From Chloroflexota bacterium (lineage in GTDB: Bacteria > Chloroflexota > Anaerolineae > B4-G1 > SLSP01): a stretch of DNA of 48,656 bases. Location of the stretch: assembly GCA_019873725.1 (NCBI GenBank), contig JAIOAS010000003.1, positions 1 through 48,656 on the forward strand, read 5' to 3'. The notes beneath the pieces are model-generated. The model ran no database searches. It was given only the letters and a program-made list of their open reading frames with translations, and had not been told where the DNA came from. This document shows positions 24,356-35,868 of this stretch, in pieces. The translations under genes and the position numbers were made by a program. Each line of letters begins with the position of its first letter. Position 1 is the first letter of the stretch.

Positions 24356-25531
24356 TTACTTGTCTTGCAACGCCGCCACACCAGGCAGCACTTTGCCTTC
24401 GAGGAATTCCAGGCTCGCGCCGCCGCCCGTGGAAACGTGGCTGACCTTGTCGGCAACACCGGCCTTCTTCACCGCCGAGGCCGAGTCGCCGCCGCCGATG
24501 ACAGTCACGGCGTCCAGATCTGCCAGCACCCGCGCGATGGCGAAGGTGCCCTCGGCAAAGTTCGGCATCTCGAACACGCCCATTGGGCCATTCCAGGCCA
24601 CCGTCTTGGCCGTCTTGAGAATTTCGGCATATTTGGCAACCGTCTGCGGGCCGATGTCCAGCAGCCGCCAACCGGGTTCAACCGCATCTACGGAGACAAC
24701 CTTACGATTCGCTTCGTTATCGAAGGCATCGGCCACCACCCCATCCACCGGCAGCACCAGCTTGTCGCCACCCTCGGCCAGGAGCGCCTTAGCGGTATCG
24801 AGCACGCCGTCTTCCACCAGCGAATCGCCCATCTCCAGGCCCTGCGCCTTGAAGAACGTGTTCGCCATCCCGCCACCGATGAGCACTTTATCGGCGATCT
24901 TCAACATGTTCTGGATGACGGCAATCTTGTCGGACACCTTCGCACCGCCCAGGATCACCACGTAAGGATGCTCGGCGGCATCGGTGGCCTTGCTGAGGAA
25001 CGCCACCTCTTTCTCCATCAGGAAACCGGCAACGGCGGGCAGATAGTGCGCCACGCCTTCGGTGGACGATTGCGCGCGGTGCGCCGTCCCAAAAGCGTCC
25101 ATCACAAAAATCTCGCCCAGCTTCGCCAGTTGTTCGGAAATCTTAGGGTCGTTCTTGGTCTCCGCCTTGTAGAAGCGGACGTTTTCCAGCAGCATCACCT
25201 CGCCGGGTTGCAGCGCCGCCGCCATCGCTTCGACCTCCGGGCCGATGCAATCGGGCGCGAACTTGACCGGCTTGCCCAGCAGCTCCGCCAGACGGTCGGC
25301 CACCGGCTTGAGGCTGAACTCGGCCTCGTAGCCCGTTCCCGCCGGGCGGCCCAGGTGCGACATCAGCACGAGCGCCGCGCCCTGTTCCAGAATGTAGTTG
25401 ATCGTCGGCAGCGTCGCCTTGATGCGCTTATCGTCGCTAATCACACCGTCTTTGATCGGCACGTTGAAATCCGCGCGCATCAGCACGCGCTTGCCCTGCA
25501 AATCGACATCACGAACGGTTTTCTTGTTCAT
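24356..25531 (-). CDS. pgk: Phosphoglycerate kinase
   Basis: Substrate-level ATP-forming step of glycolysis; 391 residues, a normal length. The N-terminal substrate site [20 protein letters not shown], the hinge region and the nucleotide-site motifs GPMGVFE and [15 protein letters not shown] are all present. GAGGTG precedes the ATG. It lies between gap and tpiA; both intergenic gaps are about 160-180 bp and filled with repeats instead of promoters that I can recognise. Confidence 0.97.
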   Translation of the reverse strand: MNKKTVRDVDLQGKRVLMRADFNVPIKDGVISDDKRIKATLPTINYILEQGAALVLMSHLGRPAGTGYEAEFSLKPVADRLAELLGKPVKFAPDCIGPEVEAMAAALQPGEVMLLENVRFYKAETKNDPKISEQLAKLGEIFVMDAFGTAHRAQSSTEGVAHYLPAVAGFLMEKEVAFLSKATDAAEHPYVVILGGAKVSDKIAVIQNMLKIADKVLIGGGMANTFFKAQGLEMGDSLVEDGVLDTAKALLAEGGDKLVLPVDGVVADAFDNEANRKVVSVDAVEPGWRLLDIGPQTVAKYAEILKTAKTVAWNGPMGVFEMPNFAEGTFAIARVLADLDAVTVIGGGDSASAVKKAGVADKVSHVSTGGGASLEFLEGKVLPGVAALQDK

Positions 25532-25549
25532 CTTTTCACCTCAATCGTG

Positions 25550-25694
25550 GAAATCGGTAATGAGTAATGAGTAACTGGTAATCAGTAACCGGTGATGAGT
25601 CACTGACGTTTGAGAAATCAGAAAATTAGGGATTAGGTCGCTTTGTTGTCAGCCCTAATCCCTAATCACTGATGACCGGTTACCGATTACAGCT
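25550..25694. repeat. Repeat block between gap and pgk
   Basis: GGTAATGAGTAATGAGTAAC and related words (25554-25600) are followed by TTAGGGATTAGG ... CCTAATCCCTAA (25625-25667), an inverted repeat, and then TGATGACCGGTTACCGATTAC next to the gap stop codon. A terminator or processing site between gap and pgk is possible. Confidence 0.65.
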
Positions 25695-28080
<2,386 letters not shown>

Positions 28081-28087
28081 CGAAGAA

Positions 28088-28115
28088 ATTATACTCAAAA
28101 AGAAAGTGGTGTCAA
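28088..28115 (-). promoter_or_regulatory. Consensus promoter TTGACA-16-TATAAT directly at the yvcK start
   Basis: On the minus strand TTGACA (28115-28110) and TATAAT (28093-28088) match consensus at all positions. Only seven bases separate the -10 box from the ATG at 28080, so the transcript should begin at or within a base of the start codon (leaderless). Confidence 0.8.
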
Positions 28116-28146
28116 TAAACCCAAACTGGTGGGCATAGGACAAATT

Positions 28147-28314
28147 GCGGATCGCCAGATCCGCGCCCCCATCTCTCGCTTCAGCGGATCGCCAGATCCG
28201 CGCCCTCATCTCTCGCTCCAAGCGGATCGCCAGATCCGCGCCTTATCTCTTGCTCCAAGCGGATCGCCAGATCCGCGCCCCCATCTCTCGCTTCAGCGGA
28301 TCGCCAGATCCGCG
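28147..28314. repeat. Five-copy hairpin array, 37/38-bp period
   Basis: GCGGATCGCCAGATCCGCG occurs at 28147, 28184, 28222, 28259 and 28296. Each is a 7-bp stem GCGGATC/GATCCGC with loop GCCA. The 18-19-bp spacers are near-identical CCCCCATCTCTCGCTTCA variants. The array fills the space upstream of the yvcK promoter. It shares its hairpin with the 15-copy array at 47038. Confidence 0.9.
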
Positions 28315-28318
28315 TCTT

Positions 28319-28470
28319 GGGTGCATTTCAGAATGGAGGCGACTTTTCTTAAATTGCACCGCAGAGCACGCAGCGTCCGCAGAGTTGCCAGAAATTTCTC
28401 CGCGTTCTCTGCGAACTCTGCGGTTAAATCAAACGTTTATCTGGCTTTTGCCCCCGAATTGAAATGCGCC
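28319..28470. mobile_element. Non-autonomous element (MITE-like), copy A, with 9-bp target duplication
   Basis: A 152-bp element with inverted ends (GGGTGCATTTCAGAAT on the left, inverse GGCGCATTTCAATTC on the right) flanked by the direct 9-bp repeat CCGCGTCTT (28310-28318 and 28471-28479). Its interior is about 90% identical by eye to the reverse complement of 45451-45602. The target duplication includes the last bases of the hairpin array, so the element inserted after the array existed. It carries no transposase. Spurious short ORFs arise from the CTCTGCGG/CCGCAGAG interior. Confidence 0.8.
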
Positions 28471-28617
28471 CCGCGTCTTTTGAAAATGGGAAGACCCGAT
28501 TTGTGTAGAATTCCCAACTTGTGTTAAGATTACCCTAACCCGGACAAGCCGGAAATAAAAAGGCCCTGCGACGCCCGTTTTGTGCTCGTTGGGCAAGAAT
28601 TTGCGTGGTTAGGCTCT

Positions 28618-31389
28618 ATGCTCACATCCCTGGTTGTGACCAAACTCTACATCCCGCCGACGCGCCCCAACCTGGTGGCGCGCCCGCGCCTGCTCGCGCA
28701 ACTCGACGAGGGGCTGCGCGCCGGCAAGCGGCTTGCGCTCCTCTCCGCGCCGGCCGGGTTCGGCAAGACGACGCTGATCACCGAATGGGTGTGCGCCACC
28801 GCGCGCGAAATCGCCTGGCTCTCGCTGGATGAAGGCGACAACGACCCGCTGCACTTCCTCGCCTACCTCATCGCCGCGCTCCAACAGGCCGACGGGCGCA
28901 TCGGGCGCTCCGTCCAGGCGCTCCTGCAACCGGCCGGCCTCGCCCAGACCAACGCGACGGCGCTCGACCGGCTGATCGCGCCGCTCATCGCGGACATCGC
29001 CGCCGCCGGGACGCCGCTGGTGCTCGTGCTCGACGACTACCACTTCATCACCAACGACGCCGTCCACGCCATCACGCGCTTCCTGCTGGAAAATCAGCCG
29101 CCGATTATGCACACCGTCATCAACACCCGCGAGGACCCGCCGCTCCCCCTGCCCCGCCTGCGCGCCCGCAACCAGGTCGTCGAACTGCGCGAGCGCGACC
29201 TGCGCTTCACCGCCGCAGAGGCCGCCGCCTTCCTCAGCCAAACCATGCGGCTGACGCTCTCGCCGCAGGTCGTAGAGGCGTTGGAAGCACGCACCGAGGG
29301 CTGGATCGCCGGGCTGCAACTGGCGGCGCTGGCCCTGCAGGACATGGCAACGCGCCAGGGCGGGCAGGCCGATACGCGCACCTTCATCGCGGCCTTCAGC
29401 GGCGATAACCGCTACGTGCTCGATTACCTCGTAGCCGAAGTGCTCCAACGCCAGCCGCCGGCCGTGCGCGACTTTCTCCGGCAAACCGTCATCCTCGACC
29501 GGCTCACGGCCCCGCTGTGCGATGCGGTGACGGACCGCGACGACAGCCAGGCCATGCTCGAACGCCTGGAGGCCGCCAATCTGTTCCTCATCCCGCTCGA
29601 TCATCGCCGCGAATGGTACCGCTATCACCGCCTCTTCGCCGAGACGCTGCGCCCCACCCTCCCGCCCGACAAGGCCGCCCGGTTGCACCACCGCGCGGCG
29701 CTGTGGTACGAAAGGCAGGGCGAACTCTCAACCGCCATCCAGCACGCCCTTTCCGGCGCAGCCGTCGCCGACGATCCCGCCGTGGCGAACGGGCTACTCA
29801 ACGACGCCGAACGCCTCATCCGCCAGGCCGCCGAACCCACCCTGCACAGCGGCGGCGTCACAACGGTGCGCGGCTGGCTCGACGCCCTGCCCGACGCTTG
29901 CGTGCGCGCCGACAGCACGCTGGCAACCACCAAAGGCTGGATTCTTGTGTTCACCGGTGATGTGGAACCGGCGGAAGTCTACGCCGACGCCGCCGAAGCC
30001 TGCCTGCGCGCGACGTATCCCGACGCTTTCCCCGATGCCGCCGACAAACGCCCCCGTCCGGGCAAAATCCCGCCCGCCGACCTGGGCAAGCTGTGGCTGC
30101 TGCGCGGCTACATCGCCCTGGGCCGCCGTGACTACGAATGTGCCACAGAGCACATCGACGCTGCGCTGCGCCTGCTCAAGAAGGAGCACCCGCACTGGCG
30201 CATCCTCGGCCTGTGGGGCATGGCCGAAGCAGAAGAGCGCACCGGCGACATCGCCAAAGCCATCGCCACCCTGCGCGAGGCGCAACAGATCGGAAAATCG
30301 CTGGAGAACCAGGTCTTCGCCGTCGTTGTGGAAATGTCGCTGGCGGCGGCACTCGACAGCCACGGCAAACGCCGCGAGGCCGTCGCCCTCTGCCACCAGG
30401 CCATCGAGCGTTACACCGAGGCGGCGGGGCAGCCCTCACCACTGGCGGGCCTGGTTTTCACCCGCCTGGCGCTGCTCCACTACGAGGCCAACCAGCTCGA
30501 GCTGGCGCGCCGGTATCTCGAACAAGGCCAGGCCCTCAGCGAACCGCTCGCCATCGGCAGCCTGCTGATGTTATCGCTCGGCATCGCTGCGCCGATCCTG
30601 TACGCTTGCGGCGAAACCGAGGCCGCGCTCGATGCCGTGCAACGCGCCCAACATTTCGCCTCGCAAGAAGCTCTCACCGACGCGCACTGGCTGGCGGCAA
30701 CCGAAGCCAATCTGCGCCTGCGCCAGGGCGACCTCAACTTTGTGATACAATGGGCCGAGACGATGCAGTTATCGCTCGATGATAATACGCCGGCATATCT
30801 GCGTATCGAAGGGCACCTGGTCTACGCGCGGTTGCTGCTGGCGCAAGGCCGGATTGCCGACGCGCGGCAGTGGCTTGCGCGCCTGGAACGCTTCACGCAG
30901 GAGCGCGGCCTGGGGCGCTGGCTGGTGACGGTGTACATCCTGCAGGCGCTCACCGAAGCGGCAGCCGGCTACCATCCCACGGCGCTGGAACGGCTGACGC
31001 GCGCCGTCAAACTCGCCGCGCCGCAGGACTACGTCCGCGCTTTTCTCGACGAGGACGCGCGCGTGCTGGCGCTGCTGCCCGACGTCAAACGCGCGGCGCC
31101 GGCCTTCGTGGAGCAGGTCGTCGCGGAGGGTGGCGCGGTCAGAGACCGGCCACAGCACAGAGAAGACCGGCCACAGCACAGAGAACAGGCGCTCGTCGAG
31201 CCGCTCAGTGAACGCGAAATTGAGGTGCTGCGGATGCTGGCGGTCGGCGCGTCCAACAAGGAGATTGCCGCCAAACTCTTCATCGCCACAGGAACGGTGA
31301 AACAGCACCTGAAGAGCATCTACAGCAAACTCGACGTCCACAACCGTACCGAGGCCACCCACCGCGCCGGAGAACTGGGGCTGCTATAG
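28618..31389 (+). CDS. MalT-type LuxR transcriptional regulator (LAL family)
   Basis: Large ATP-binding regulator of 923 residues. The N-terminus [20 protein letters not shown] is typical of the family. Walker [10 protein letters not shown] and Walker [12 protein letters not shown] define the STAND-type ATPase (about residues 30-320). A long TPR-like superhelix (about 350-820) follows, and the C-terminal LuxR helix-turn-helix ([20 protein letters not shown], about 855-920) binds DNA. Between TPR and HTH a 21-bp tandem duplication encodes DRPQHRE twice. The start at ATG 28618 is chosen by homology of the N-terminus; a GTG at 28582 is open. Inducer and targets unknown; the next plus-strand gene is a hydrolase. 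Confidence 0.92.
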   Translation: MLTSLVVTKLYIPPTRPNLVARPRLLAQLDEGLRAGKRLALLSAPAGFGKTTLITEWVCATAREIAWLSLDEGDNDPLHFLAYLIAALQQADGRIGRSVQALLQPAGLAQTNATALDRLIAPLIADIAAAGTPLVLVLDDYHFITNDAVHAITRFLLENQPPIMHTVINTREDPPLPLPRLRARNQVVELRERDLRFTAAEAAAFLSQTMRLTLSPQVVEALEARTEGWIAGLQLAALALQDMATRQGGQADTRTFIAAFSGDNRYVLDYLVAEVLQRQPPAVRDFLRQTVILDRLTAPLCDAVTDRDDSQAMLERLEAANLFLIPLDHRREWYRYHRLFAETLRPTLPPDKAARLHHRAALWYERQGELSTAIQHALSGAAVADDPAVANGLLNDAERLIRQAAEPTLHSGGVTTVRGWLDALPDACVRADSTLATTKGWILVFTGDVEPAEVYADAAEACLRATYPDAFPDAADKRPRPGKIPPADLGKLWLLRGYIALGRRDYECATEHIDAALRLLKKEHPHWRILGLWGMAEAEERTGDIAKAIATLREAQQIGKSLENQVFAVVVEMSLAAALDSHGKRREAVALCHQAIERYTEAAGQPSPLAGLVFTRLALLHYEANQLELARRYLEQGQALSEPLAIGSLLMLSLGIAAPILYACGETEAALDAVQRAQHFASQEALTDAHWLAATEANLRLRQGDLNFVIQWAETMQLSLDDNTPAYLRIEGHLVYARLLLAQGRIADARQWLARLERFTQERGLGRWLVTVYILQALTEAAAGYHPTALERLTRAVKLAAPQDYVRAFLDEDARVLALLPDVKRAAPAFVEQVVAEGGAVRDRPQHREDRPQHREQALVEPLSEREIEVLRMLAVGASNKEIAAKLFIATGTVKQHLKSIYSKLDVHNRTEATHRAGELGLL

Positions 31390-31398
31390 GAGGAATCG

Positions 31399-31472
31399 TA
31401 CACAGATTTCACGGATGCTATGGATTGTTTTCATGACAAAAAAATCCGTCCTTTCCGGGTTCATCCGTGTAC
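31399..31472. repeat. Inverted repeat, GTACAC.../...GTGTAC family
   Basis: GTACACAGATTTCACGGAT is followed by AATCCGTCC and ATCCGTGTACC, giving an imperfect hairpin. It lies between the LuxR gene and the hydrolase gene. Word type (ACGGAT/ATCCGT) differs from the other families here. A terminator function is possible but there is no clean T run. Confidence 0.5.
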
Positions 31473-31523
31473 CAATCCCAAAAATCTGCTTGATCTGCTC
31501 AATCTGCTGACAGAAAGGAAACT

Positions 31524-32759
31524 ATGCAAAACACAAAATCACACAAACGCCAGGACCTTCTCGCGTGGCTCTCCACGCTGTTGACGCTCGGCACGGGCGC
31601 GCTGTTCTTCGTCAAGACCGGCTCGCCGCTCAACCGTGGCCTTTACGTGGCGAAGATGCTCGCCACGGCGCTGTCGCCGCTCGTCGCGCTGTTCGGGATT
31701 TCACGGATGTTGCGCGGCATGGGATCGGGCAGACGCGCCCCCCAGATTGCCGGCGGCGCGAGCGGCGTGCTGGCACTCCTTTACACGTGGCGCGTGCTAA
31801 CGCAGAACACCGACTTCGAGCGCGCGTTTGGTCCGCACTGGCGCGACAAAATTCCCCCGGCACAGGCGGCCCGCATCCGCCGCGCGCGGTGGCTGTGGTA
31901 TTTGCCCCAGGGCATCTCACCCGCCCCCAAGCCCCGCTGGACGCGCGACGTCATCTACTGGAAACTTCCACTGCCTGAATCCGACGCCGTCCGTCCGCTC
32001 CTCTGCGATGTATGGCAGCCACCGAAAGGCGTCAAACCTTCCGGCCTGGCGCTCATCTACTGTCACGGCGGCAGTTGGCGTTACCTGAACAAGGACATCG
32101 GCACGCGCCCCATCTTCCGCTATCTGGCAGCGCAGGGCCACGTCGTTATGGACATCGCCTATCGCCTGTGGCCCGAAACCGACCTCTTCGGCATGATCGG
32201 CGATGTGAAGCGTGCCATCGTCTGGCTCAAGGCCAACGCCCGGCGACTGAGCATCGACCCGGCGCGGATCGTCGTTTCCGGCGGATCGGCAGGCGGGCAT
32301 CTCGCGCTGCTGACAGCCTACACGCCCCATCACCCCGCGTTCACGCCGGACGATCTGCGCACCGCCGACGTTTCGGTGCGCGCCGTCGTCTCGTTCTACG
32401 GCGCGGTGGACATGCGCGCCACGTACTACAACGTCCCCGCCAACCCGGAGATCGGGCTGCTGCTGGGCGGGTCGCCGGACGAAGTCCCCGACATCTACGC
32501 ACTGGCCTCACCCATCGAACACGTCAGCCCGGCGTGCCCGCCCACGCTGCTCATCCAGGGCACGCACGACTGGTACATGCCGTTGGAAGCCACCCGCGCC
32601 ATGCATCGCAAGCTGTTGGAGGCCGGCGTGCCGGCGGTCTACGCCGAATTTCCCCAAACCGATCACGCCTTCGACCTCGTCCTGCCGCGCTACGCCCCCG
32701 CCGCCCGCGCCGCCCGTCGCGCCGTCGAGCGGTTTCTCGCGTTGATGCTGGCGGACTGA
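31524..32759 (+). CDS. Alpha/beta hydrolase (carboxylesterase/lipase type) with N-terminal membrane helices
   Basis: A 411-residue protein. Two to three hydrophobic segments (about residues 12-95) anchor a hydrolase domain. The oxyanion segment is YCHGGSWR (HGGS), the nucleophile elbow is VSGGSAGGHLALL, the acid Asp is in THDWYMPLE and the catalytic His in TDHAFD, so the triad is complete. The HGG and GGSAGG motifs place it near the hormone-sensitive lipase/BD-FAE group. Substrate unknown. AAAGGAA precedes the ATG. It is followed by the first copy of the ACACAGAG repeat. Confidence 0.88.
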   Translation: MQNTKSHKRQDLLAWLSTLLTLGTGALFFVKTGSPLNRGLYVAKMLATALSPLVALFGISRMLRGMGSGRRAPQIAGGASGVLALLYTWRVLTQNTDFERAFGPHWRDKIPPAQAARIRRARWLWYLPQGISPAPKPRWTRDVIYWKLPLPESDAVRPLLCDVWQPPKGVKPSGLALIYCHGGSWRYLNKDIGTRPIFRYLAAQGHVVMDIAYRLWPETDLFGMIGDVKRAIVWLKANARRLSIDPARIVVSGGSAGGHLALLTAYTPHHPAFTPDDLRTADVSVRAVVSFYGAVDMRATYYNVPANPEIGLLLGGSPDEVPDIYALASPIEHVSPACPPTLLIQGTHDWYMPLEATRAMHRKLLEAGVPAVYAEFPQTDHAFDLVLPRYAPAARAARRAVERFLALMLAD

Positions 32760-32763
32760 CCTA

Positions 32764-32831
32764 AACACAGAGACACAGAGATCACAGAGTTTTTTTTGGT
32801 TTTCTCTGTGCTCTCCGTGTCTCTGTGGTAA
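32764..32831. repeat. ACACAGAG/CTCTGTG inverted repeat, copy 1
   Basis: Left arm ACACAGAGACACAGAGATCA (from 32765) continues to CACAGAG; after an eight-T stretch the right arm TCTCTGTGCTCTCCGTGTCT runs to 32830. Copies 2-4 are at 35321, 35787 and 36876. It directly follows the hydrolase stop and could terminate it. The 200 bp from here to plsC hold no gene that I recognise. Confidence 0.85.
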
Positions 32832-33038
32832 ACCTCTTCCTCAACGCAAATACCCCCTCAATACCCCCTTTGGGGCATGCGAAATCCGCCCACATGCAGT
32901 ATCCTGTCTACAGTTTGCAGAATCCAACACCTTAACCGCGAATCGCGCGCGGCGTTACGGGGTTATAAAAGACTACACGAATGTAGACACCCGCGTAGCG
33001 TGGCAAGAGTAGCGGGGGATATTCTGGGAGGGAAATTT

Positions 33039-33824
33039 ATGCTTTTCGAAGGATACGCCAGACCTTACTTCCGGCCTCTTGAGTGGCCCAGGCGCGAACC
33101 GCAGCCCATCAACTGGGAGGACGTGCTGTACACCGTAGGCCACCCGCTCGTGGCGCTGTACTACAAGCTCACGCTCAACCCGGACGTCGTCTTCCACCAC
33201 CCCCTGCCGGCCGGGCCGAAAATCCTCGTCGCCAACCACCCCAGCACCACCGATCCGTTGATCCTGACGACGCTCTGCGCCGAGCCGGTGCGCATCCTCA
33301 TCACAGAATCCGTCTTCACCATCCCGGTGGTGGGACGGCTGTTGCGGCGGACGGGGCAGATTCCCGTGGCACACGACAACGGGCGCGCCGCCTTCGACGA
33401 GGCGTTGCGACGGCTCAAGGACGGGCAGACGGTGGGCATCTTCCCGGAAGGCTCGCTCAGCCCGCGCGAGGGCGGACTGCACGGCCCGCGCACAGGCGCG
33501 GCGCGACTGGCGCTGCTGACCGGCGCGCCGATCATCCCGGTGGGCATCCACCTGGACCGCGAGCGGCTGCACTACGGCGCCAGGCAGCTCGACGAACGCG
33601 ACGAACCCATCCGCTGGTACTGGCGCGGCCCCTACGCGATGACCGTGGGCCAGCCGATCCACCTGCAAGGCGACGTGGAGGACCGCGACGGCGTTCACGC
33701 GGCGTCGGAACGCATGATGCAGTCCATCCATCACCTGGCAGGAGAAAGCGAGAAACGGCTCATCAGCCGCGCGCGAGTACCAGCCCCGAATAAGCGTCGA
33801 GCAACTGAATGGGTGCAAGGCTAA
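33039..33824 (+). CDS. plsC: 1-acyl-sn-glycerol-3-phosphate acyltransferase (PlsC/LPLAT)
   Basis: Membrane-associated acyltransferase of 261 residues forming phosphatidic acid or a related lipid. Motif I is NHPSTTD (H67-x4-D72). Motif III is FPEGSLSPREGGLHGPRTGA, with the Glu of PEG, and motif IV is GAPIIPVGI. I start at ATG 33039 because GGGAGG lies 7 bp upstream; an upstream open frame of 54 codons has no ribosome site. A strong terminator follows. Acyl acceptor could differ from lysophosphatidate. Confidence 0.88.
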   Translation: MLFEGYARPYFRPLEWPRREPQPINWEDVLYTVGHPLVALYYKLTLNPDVVFHHPLPAGPKILVANHPSTTDPLILTTLCAEPVRILITESVFTIPVVGRLLRRTGQIPVAHDNGRAAFDEALRRLKDGQTVGIFPEGSLSPREGGLHGPRTGAARLALLTGAPIIPVGIHLDRERLHYGARQLDERDEPIRWYWRGPYAMTVGQPIHLQGDVEDRDGVHAASERMMQSIHHLAGESEKRLISRARVPAPNKRRATEWVQG

Positions 33825-33837
33825 AACCTGCGTGCAG

Positions 33838-33873
33838 AAAACGAAGCCACGTTCCTGTGGCTTCGTTTTTTTT
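33838..33873 (+). terminator. Intrinsic terminator after plsC
   Basis: Stem AAAACGAAGCCAC/TGTGGCTTCGTTTT with loop GTTCC and a run of eight T. Confidence 0.9.
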
Positions 33874-33905
33874 GCATAACCTCTCTTTTTCAGCGATAAC
33901 ATACA

Positions 33906-33933
33906 TTGCTTTAAGTCACGATGATAGTACAAT
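33906..33933 (+). promoter_or_regulatory. Promoter TTGCTT-16-TACAAT for the sugar cluster
   Basis: TTGCTT at 33906-33911 and TACAAT at 33928-33933. It lies about 87 bp before the aldolase ATG, just after the plsC terminator. Confidence 0.55.
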
Positions 33934-34019
33934 CCAGATAAACGCAACATTCACCACCGAGTCCCGAATTCTATTCGTGAACATTCGTGCGGATTCGAGG
34001 TTTATTCTGGAGGCAGACG

Positions 34020-35303
34020 ATGAAATTTTCGTTATTACATCCGCGCGTCCAGTTGGTCACCATTATGGAGCGCATCTACGGCTACGGGATGACAACGACA
34101 TCCGGCGGGAACCTCTCCATCCTGGACGAGAACGGCGATATGTGGATCACGCCGGCCGGGGTGGACAAGGGCACGCTCAAGCCGCAGGACATCATCTGTG
34201 TGAAACCGGACGGGACAATGGTGGGGCCGCACAAGCCGTCGTCGGAGTACCCGTTCCACCGCGCGATCTACCAGAAGCGCCCCGACTTCCGCGCCATCGT
34301 CCACGCGCACCCGCCCGCGCTGATCGCGTTCAGCATCGCGCGCCAGATTCCCAACACGCGCATCATCCCGCAAGCGCACACCGTCTGTGGGCAGGTGGGC
34401 TACGCGCCCTACCGGCTGCCCGGCAGTCTGGAACTCGGCGCGGTGATCGCCGACACGTTCGCACAGGGATTCGACGTGGTGTTGCTCGAAAACCACGGCG
34501 TCGTCGCCGGCGGAGAGAGCCTGCTGGGAGCCTTCCAACGCTTCGAGACGCTGGACTTCTGCGCGCGGACGCTCATCCAGGCGCACTCCGTGGGTGAAGT
34601 CCACTCGCTCACCGACGACGAAATCGCCCTGACGCGCAAGCACGGCGAGAAGCTCCCCACCTTCAAACCGACGTTCCACACCAGCCGCGAGCGCGAACTG
34701 CGCCAGCACATCATCGACCTGGTGCACCGCGCCTACGACCAGCGGTTGATGACGAGCACGGCGGGCACCGTCTCGGCCCGCGTGGACGAGAACAGCTTCC
34801 TCATCACGCCTTACGGGCTGGACCGCCTGTACCTCGACCTGGACGACATCGTGCTGATCCGCGACGGGCAGCGCGAGCGCCGCAAGCAGCCGAGCCGCGC
34901 CACACGGCTGCACATGGCGATCTACCAGGCCCACCCGGAGATCGGTGCGATCATCAGCGCGCAGTCACCGAACGCCGTCGCCTACTGCGTCACCCGGCGC
35001 AAGCTCGATACGCGCACGATCCCGGAGAGCTACATCGTGCTGCGCGACATCCCACTGCTGCCCTACGGCGTGCAATTCGGGGACGGGAAGAAGATCATCA
35101 AGCAACTGGGAAAAGACAAACCCGTGCTCCTGCTGGAAAACGACGCCATCCTCACCACCGGCGCGACGCTGATGCAAGCGTTCGACCGGCTGGAAGTGGC
35201 CGAATTCAGCGCCCAGGCCGTCATCGCCACAACCCACATCGGCGAACTCGTGCCGATTGGGGCGGAGGAGGTGAAGGAGCTGGAGGCGAAGTTTCTATCC
35301 TGA
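34020..35303 (+). CDS. Tandem class II aldolase (fuculose-phosphate aldolase type), second domain degenerate
   Basis: A 427-residue protein with two class II aldolase/adducin domains in a row. Domain 1 (about 1-205) is complete: SGGNLS, the catalytic Glu in SSEYPFHRAIY, zinc ligands His95 and His97 (HAHPP) and His159 (ENHGV). Domain 2 (about 225-420) has the fold (STAGTVSARVDENSFLITPY) but carries SAQSP at 313-317 in place of HxH and ENDAI (Asp375) in place of ENHG, and ATRLHMAIY lacks the Glu. It is therefore probably structural or regulatory. GGAGGC precedes the ATG. Neighbours (aldo/keto reductase, Gfo/Idh, epimerase) point to catabolism of a deoxy- or uncommon sugar. Confidence 0.9.
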   Translation: MKFSLLHPRVQLVTIMERIYGYGMTTTSGGNLSILDENGDMWITPAGVDKGTLKPQDIICVKPDGTMVGPHKPSSEYPFHRAIYQKRPDFRAIVHAHPPALIAFSIARQIPNTRIIPQAHTVCGQVGYAPYRLPGSLELGAVIADTFAQGFDVVLLENHGVVAGGESLLGAFQRFETLDFCARTLIQAHSVGEVHSLTDDEIALTRKHGEKLPTFKPTFHTSRERELRQHIIDLVHRAYDQRLMTSTAGTVSARVDENSFLITPYGLDRLYLDLDDIVLIRDGQRERRKQPSRATRLHMAIYQAHPEIGAIISAQSPNAVAYCVTRRKLDTRTIPESYIVLRDIPLLPYGVQFGDGKKIIKQLGKDKPVLLLENDAILTTGATLMQAFDRLEVAEFSAQAVIATTHIGELVPIGAEEVKELEAKFLS

Positions 35304-35320
35304 CAAGGTTTAGGAGATAA

Positions 35321-35388
35321 AAACACAGAGACACAGAGGACACAGGGATTTTTTATCTTTCCTCTGTGCTCTCCGTGTCTCTGTGGTA
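35321..35388. repeat. ACACAGAG/CTCTGTG inverted repeat, copy 2
   Basis: Left arm AACACAGAGACACAGAGGAC continues to CACAGG; right arm CCTCTGTGCTCTCCGTGTCT continues to CTGTGGT. It ends 16 bp before the GxxExxY start. Same orientation as copy 3. Confidence 0.88.
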
Positions 35389-35404
35389 TTCAAGGAGGGA
35401 TGTT

Positions 35405-35779
35405 ATGTTCTACGAAAAAGCGTTGACTGAAAATATTATCGGGGCAGCTATTGAAGTTCATCGCGCATTAGGGCCTGGATTGTTGGAATCAGTCTATCAG
35501 GCATGTCTGGCAAGAGAGTTTTCGCTTCGCGGCTTGACCTTCGAACAGGAAAAACCAATACCAGTCACGTACAAAGATGTAAATCTGGATTGCGGTTATC
35601 GTGTGGATTTTTTGGTCAATGGCAAAGTTGTCGTAGAACTAAAAGCCGTGGAACAAATGCATCCGGTTTACGAAGCACAATTGTTAACATATCTGAAGTT
35701 GACAGGATGTAAGGTAGGTCTGTTGATAAATTTCAACGTTTCAGTACTCAAAGATGGGATTGTACGTCGCGTGTTATGA
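35405..35779 (+). CDS. GxxExxY protein, PD-(D/E)XK nuclease-like fold
   Basis: A 124-residue protein with the family signature GLLESVY at 25-31. The nuclease-type core is Asp68 in YRVDFLV and Glu78-Leu-Lys80 (VVELKAVE), followed by a YEAQLLTYLK helix, so the PD-(D/E)XK residues are in place. Biochemical function of the family is not established to my knowledge; DNA binding or cleavage is inferred from the fold. Composition is more AT-rich than its neighbours and it interrupts a sugar cluster. It lies exactly between two direct copies of a 67-bp palindrome (35321-35388 and 35787-35852), 16 and 7 bp away. AAGGAGGG precedes the ATG. Confidence 0.88.
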   Translation: MFYEKALTENIIGAAIEVHRALGPGLLESVYQACLAREFSLRGLTFEQEKPIPVTYKDVNLDCGYRVDFLVNGKVVVELKAVEQMHPVYEAQLLTYLKLTGCKVGLLINFNVSVLKDGIVRRVL

Positions 35780-35786
35780 GAATTTC

Positions 35787-35852
35787 AACACAGAGACACA
35801 GAGGACACAGAGATTTCTATCTTTCCTCTGTGCTCTCCGTGTCTCTGTGGTA
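35787..35852. repeat. ACACAGAG/CTCTGTG inverted repeat, copy 3
   Basis: Left arm AACACAGAGACACAGAGGAC continues to ACAGAG; right arm CCTCTGTGCTCTCCGTGTCT continues to CTGTGGT. It is nearly identical to copy 2, begins 7 bp after the GxxExxY stop and ends 16 bp before the next start. Confidence 0.88.
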
Positions 35853-35868
35853 ATCTTTAGGAGGCAAC

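Noticed and set aside
28081-28221. 47-residue N-terminal extension of yvcK
   Set aside because: It runs through the hairpin repeat and over the consensus promoter, so it is not transcribed as part of that gene.
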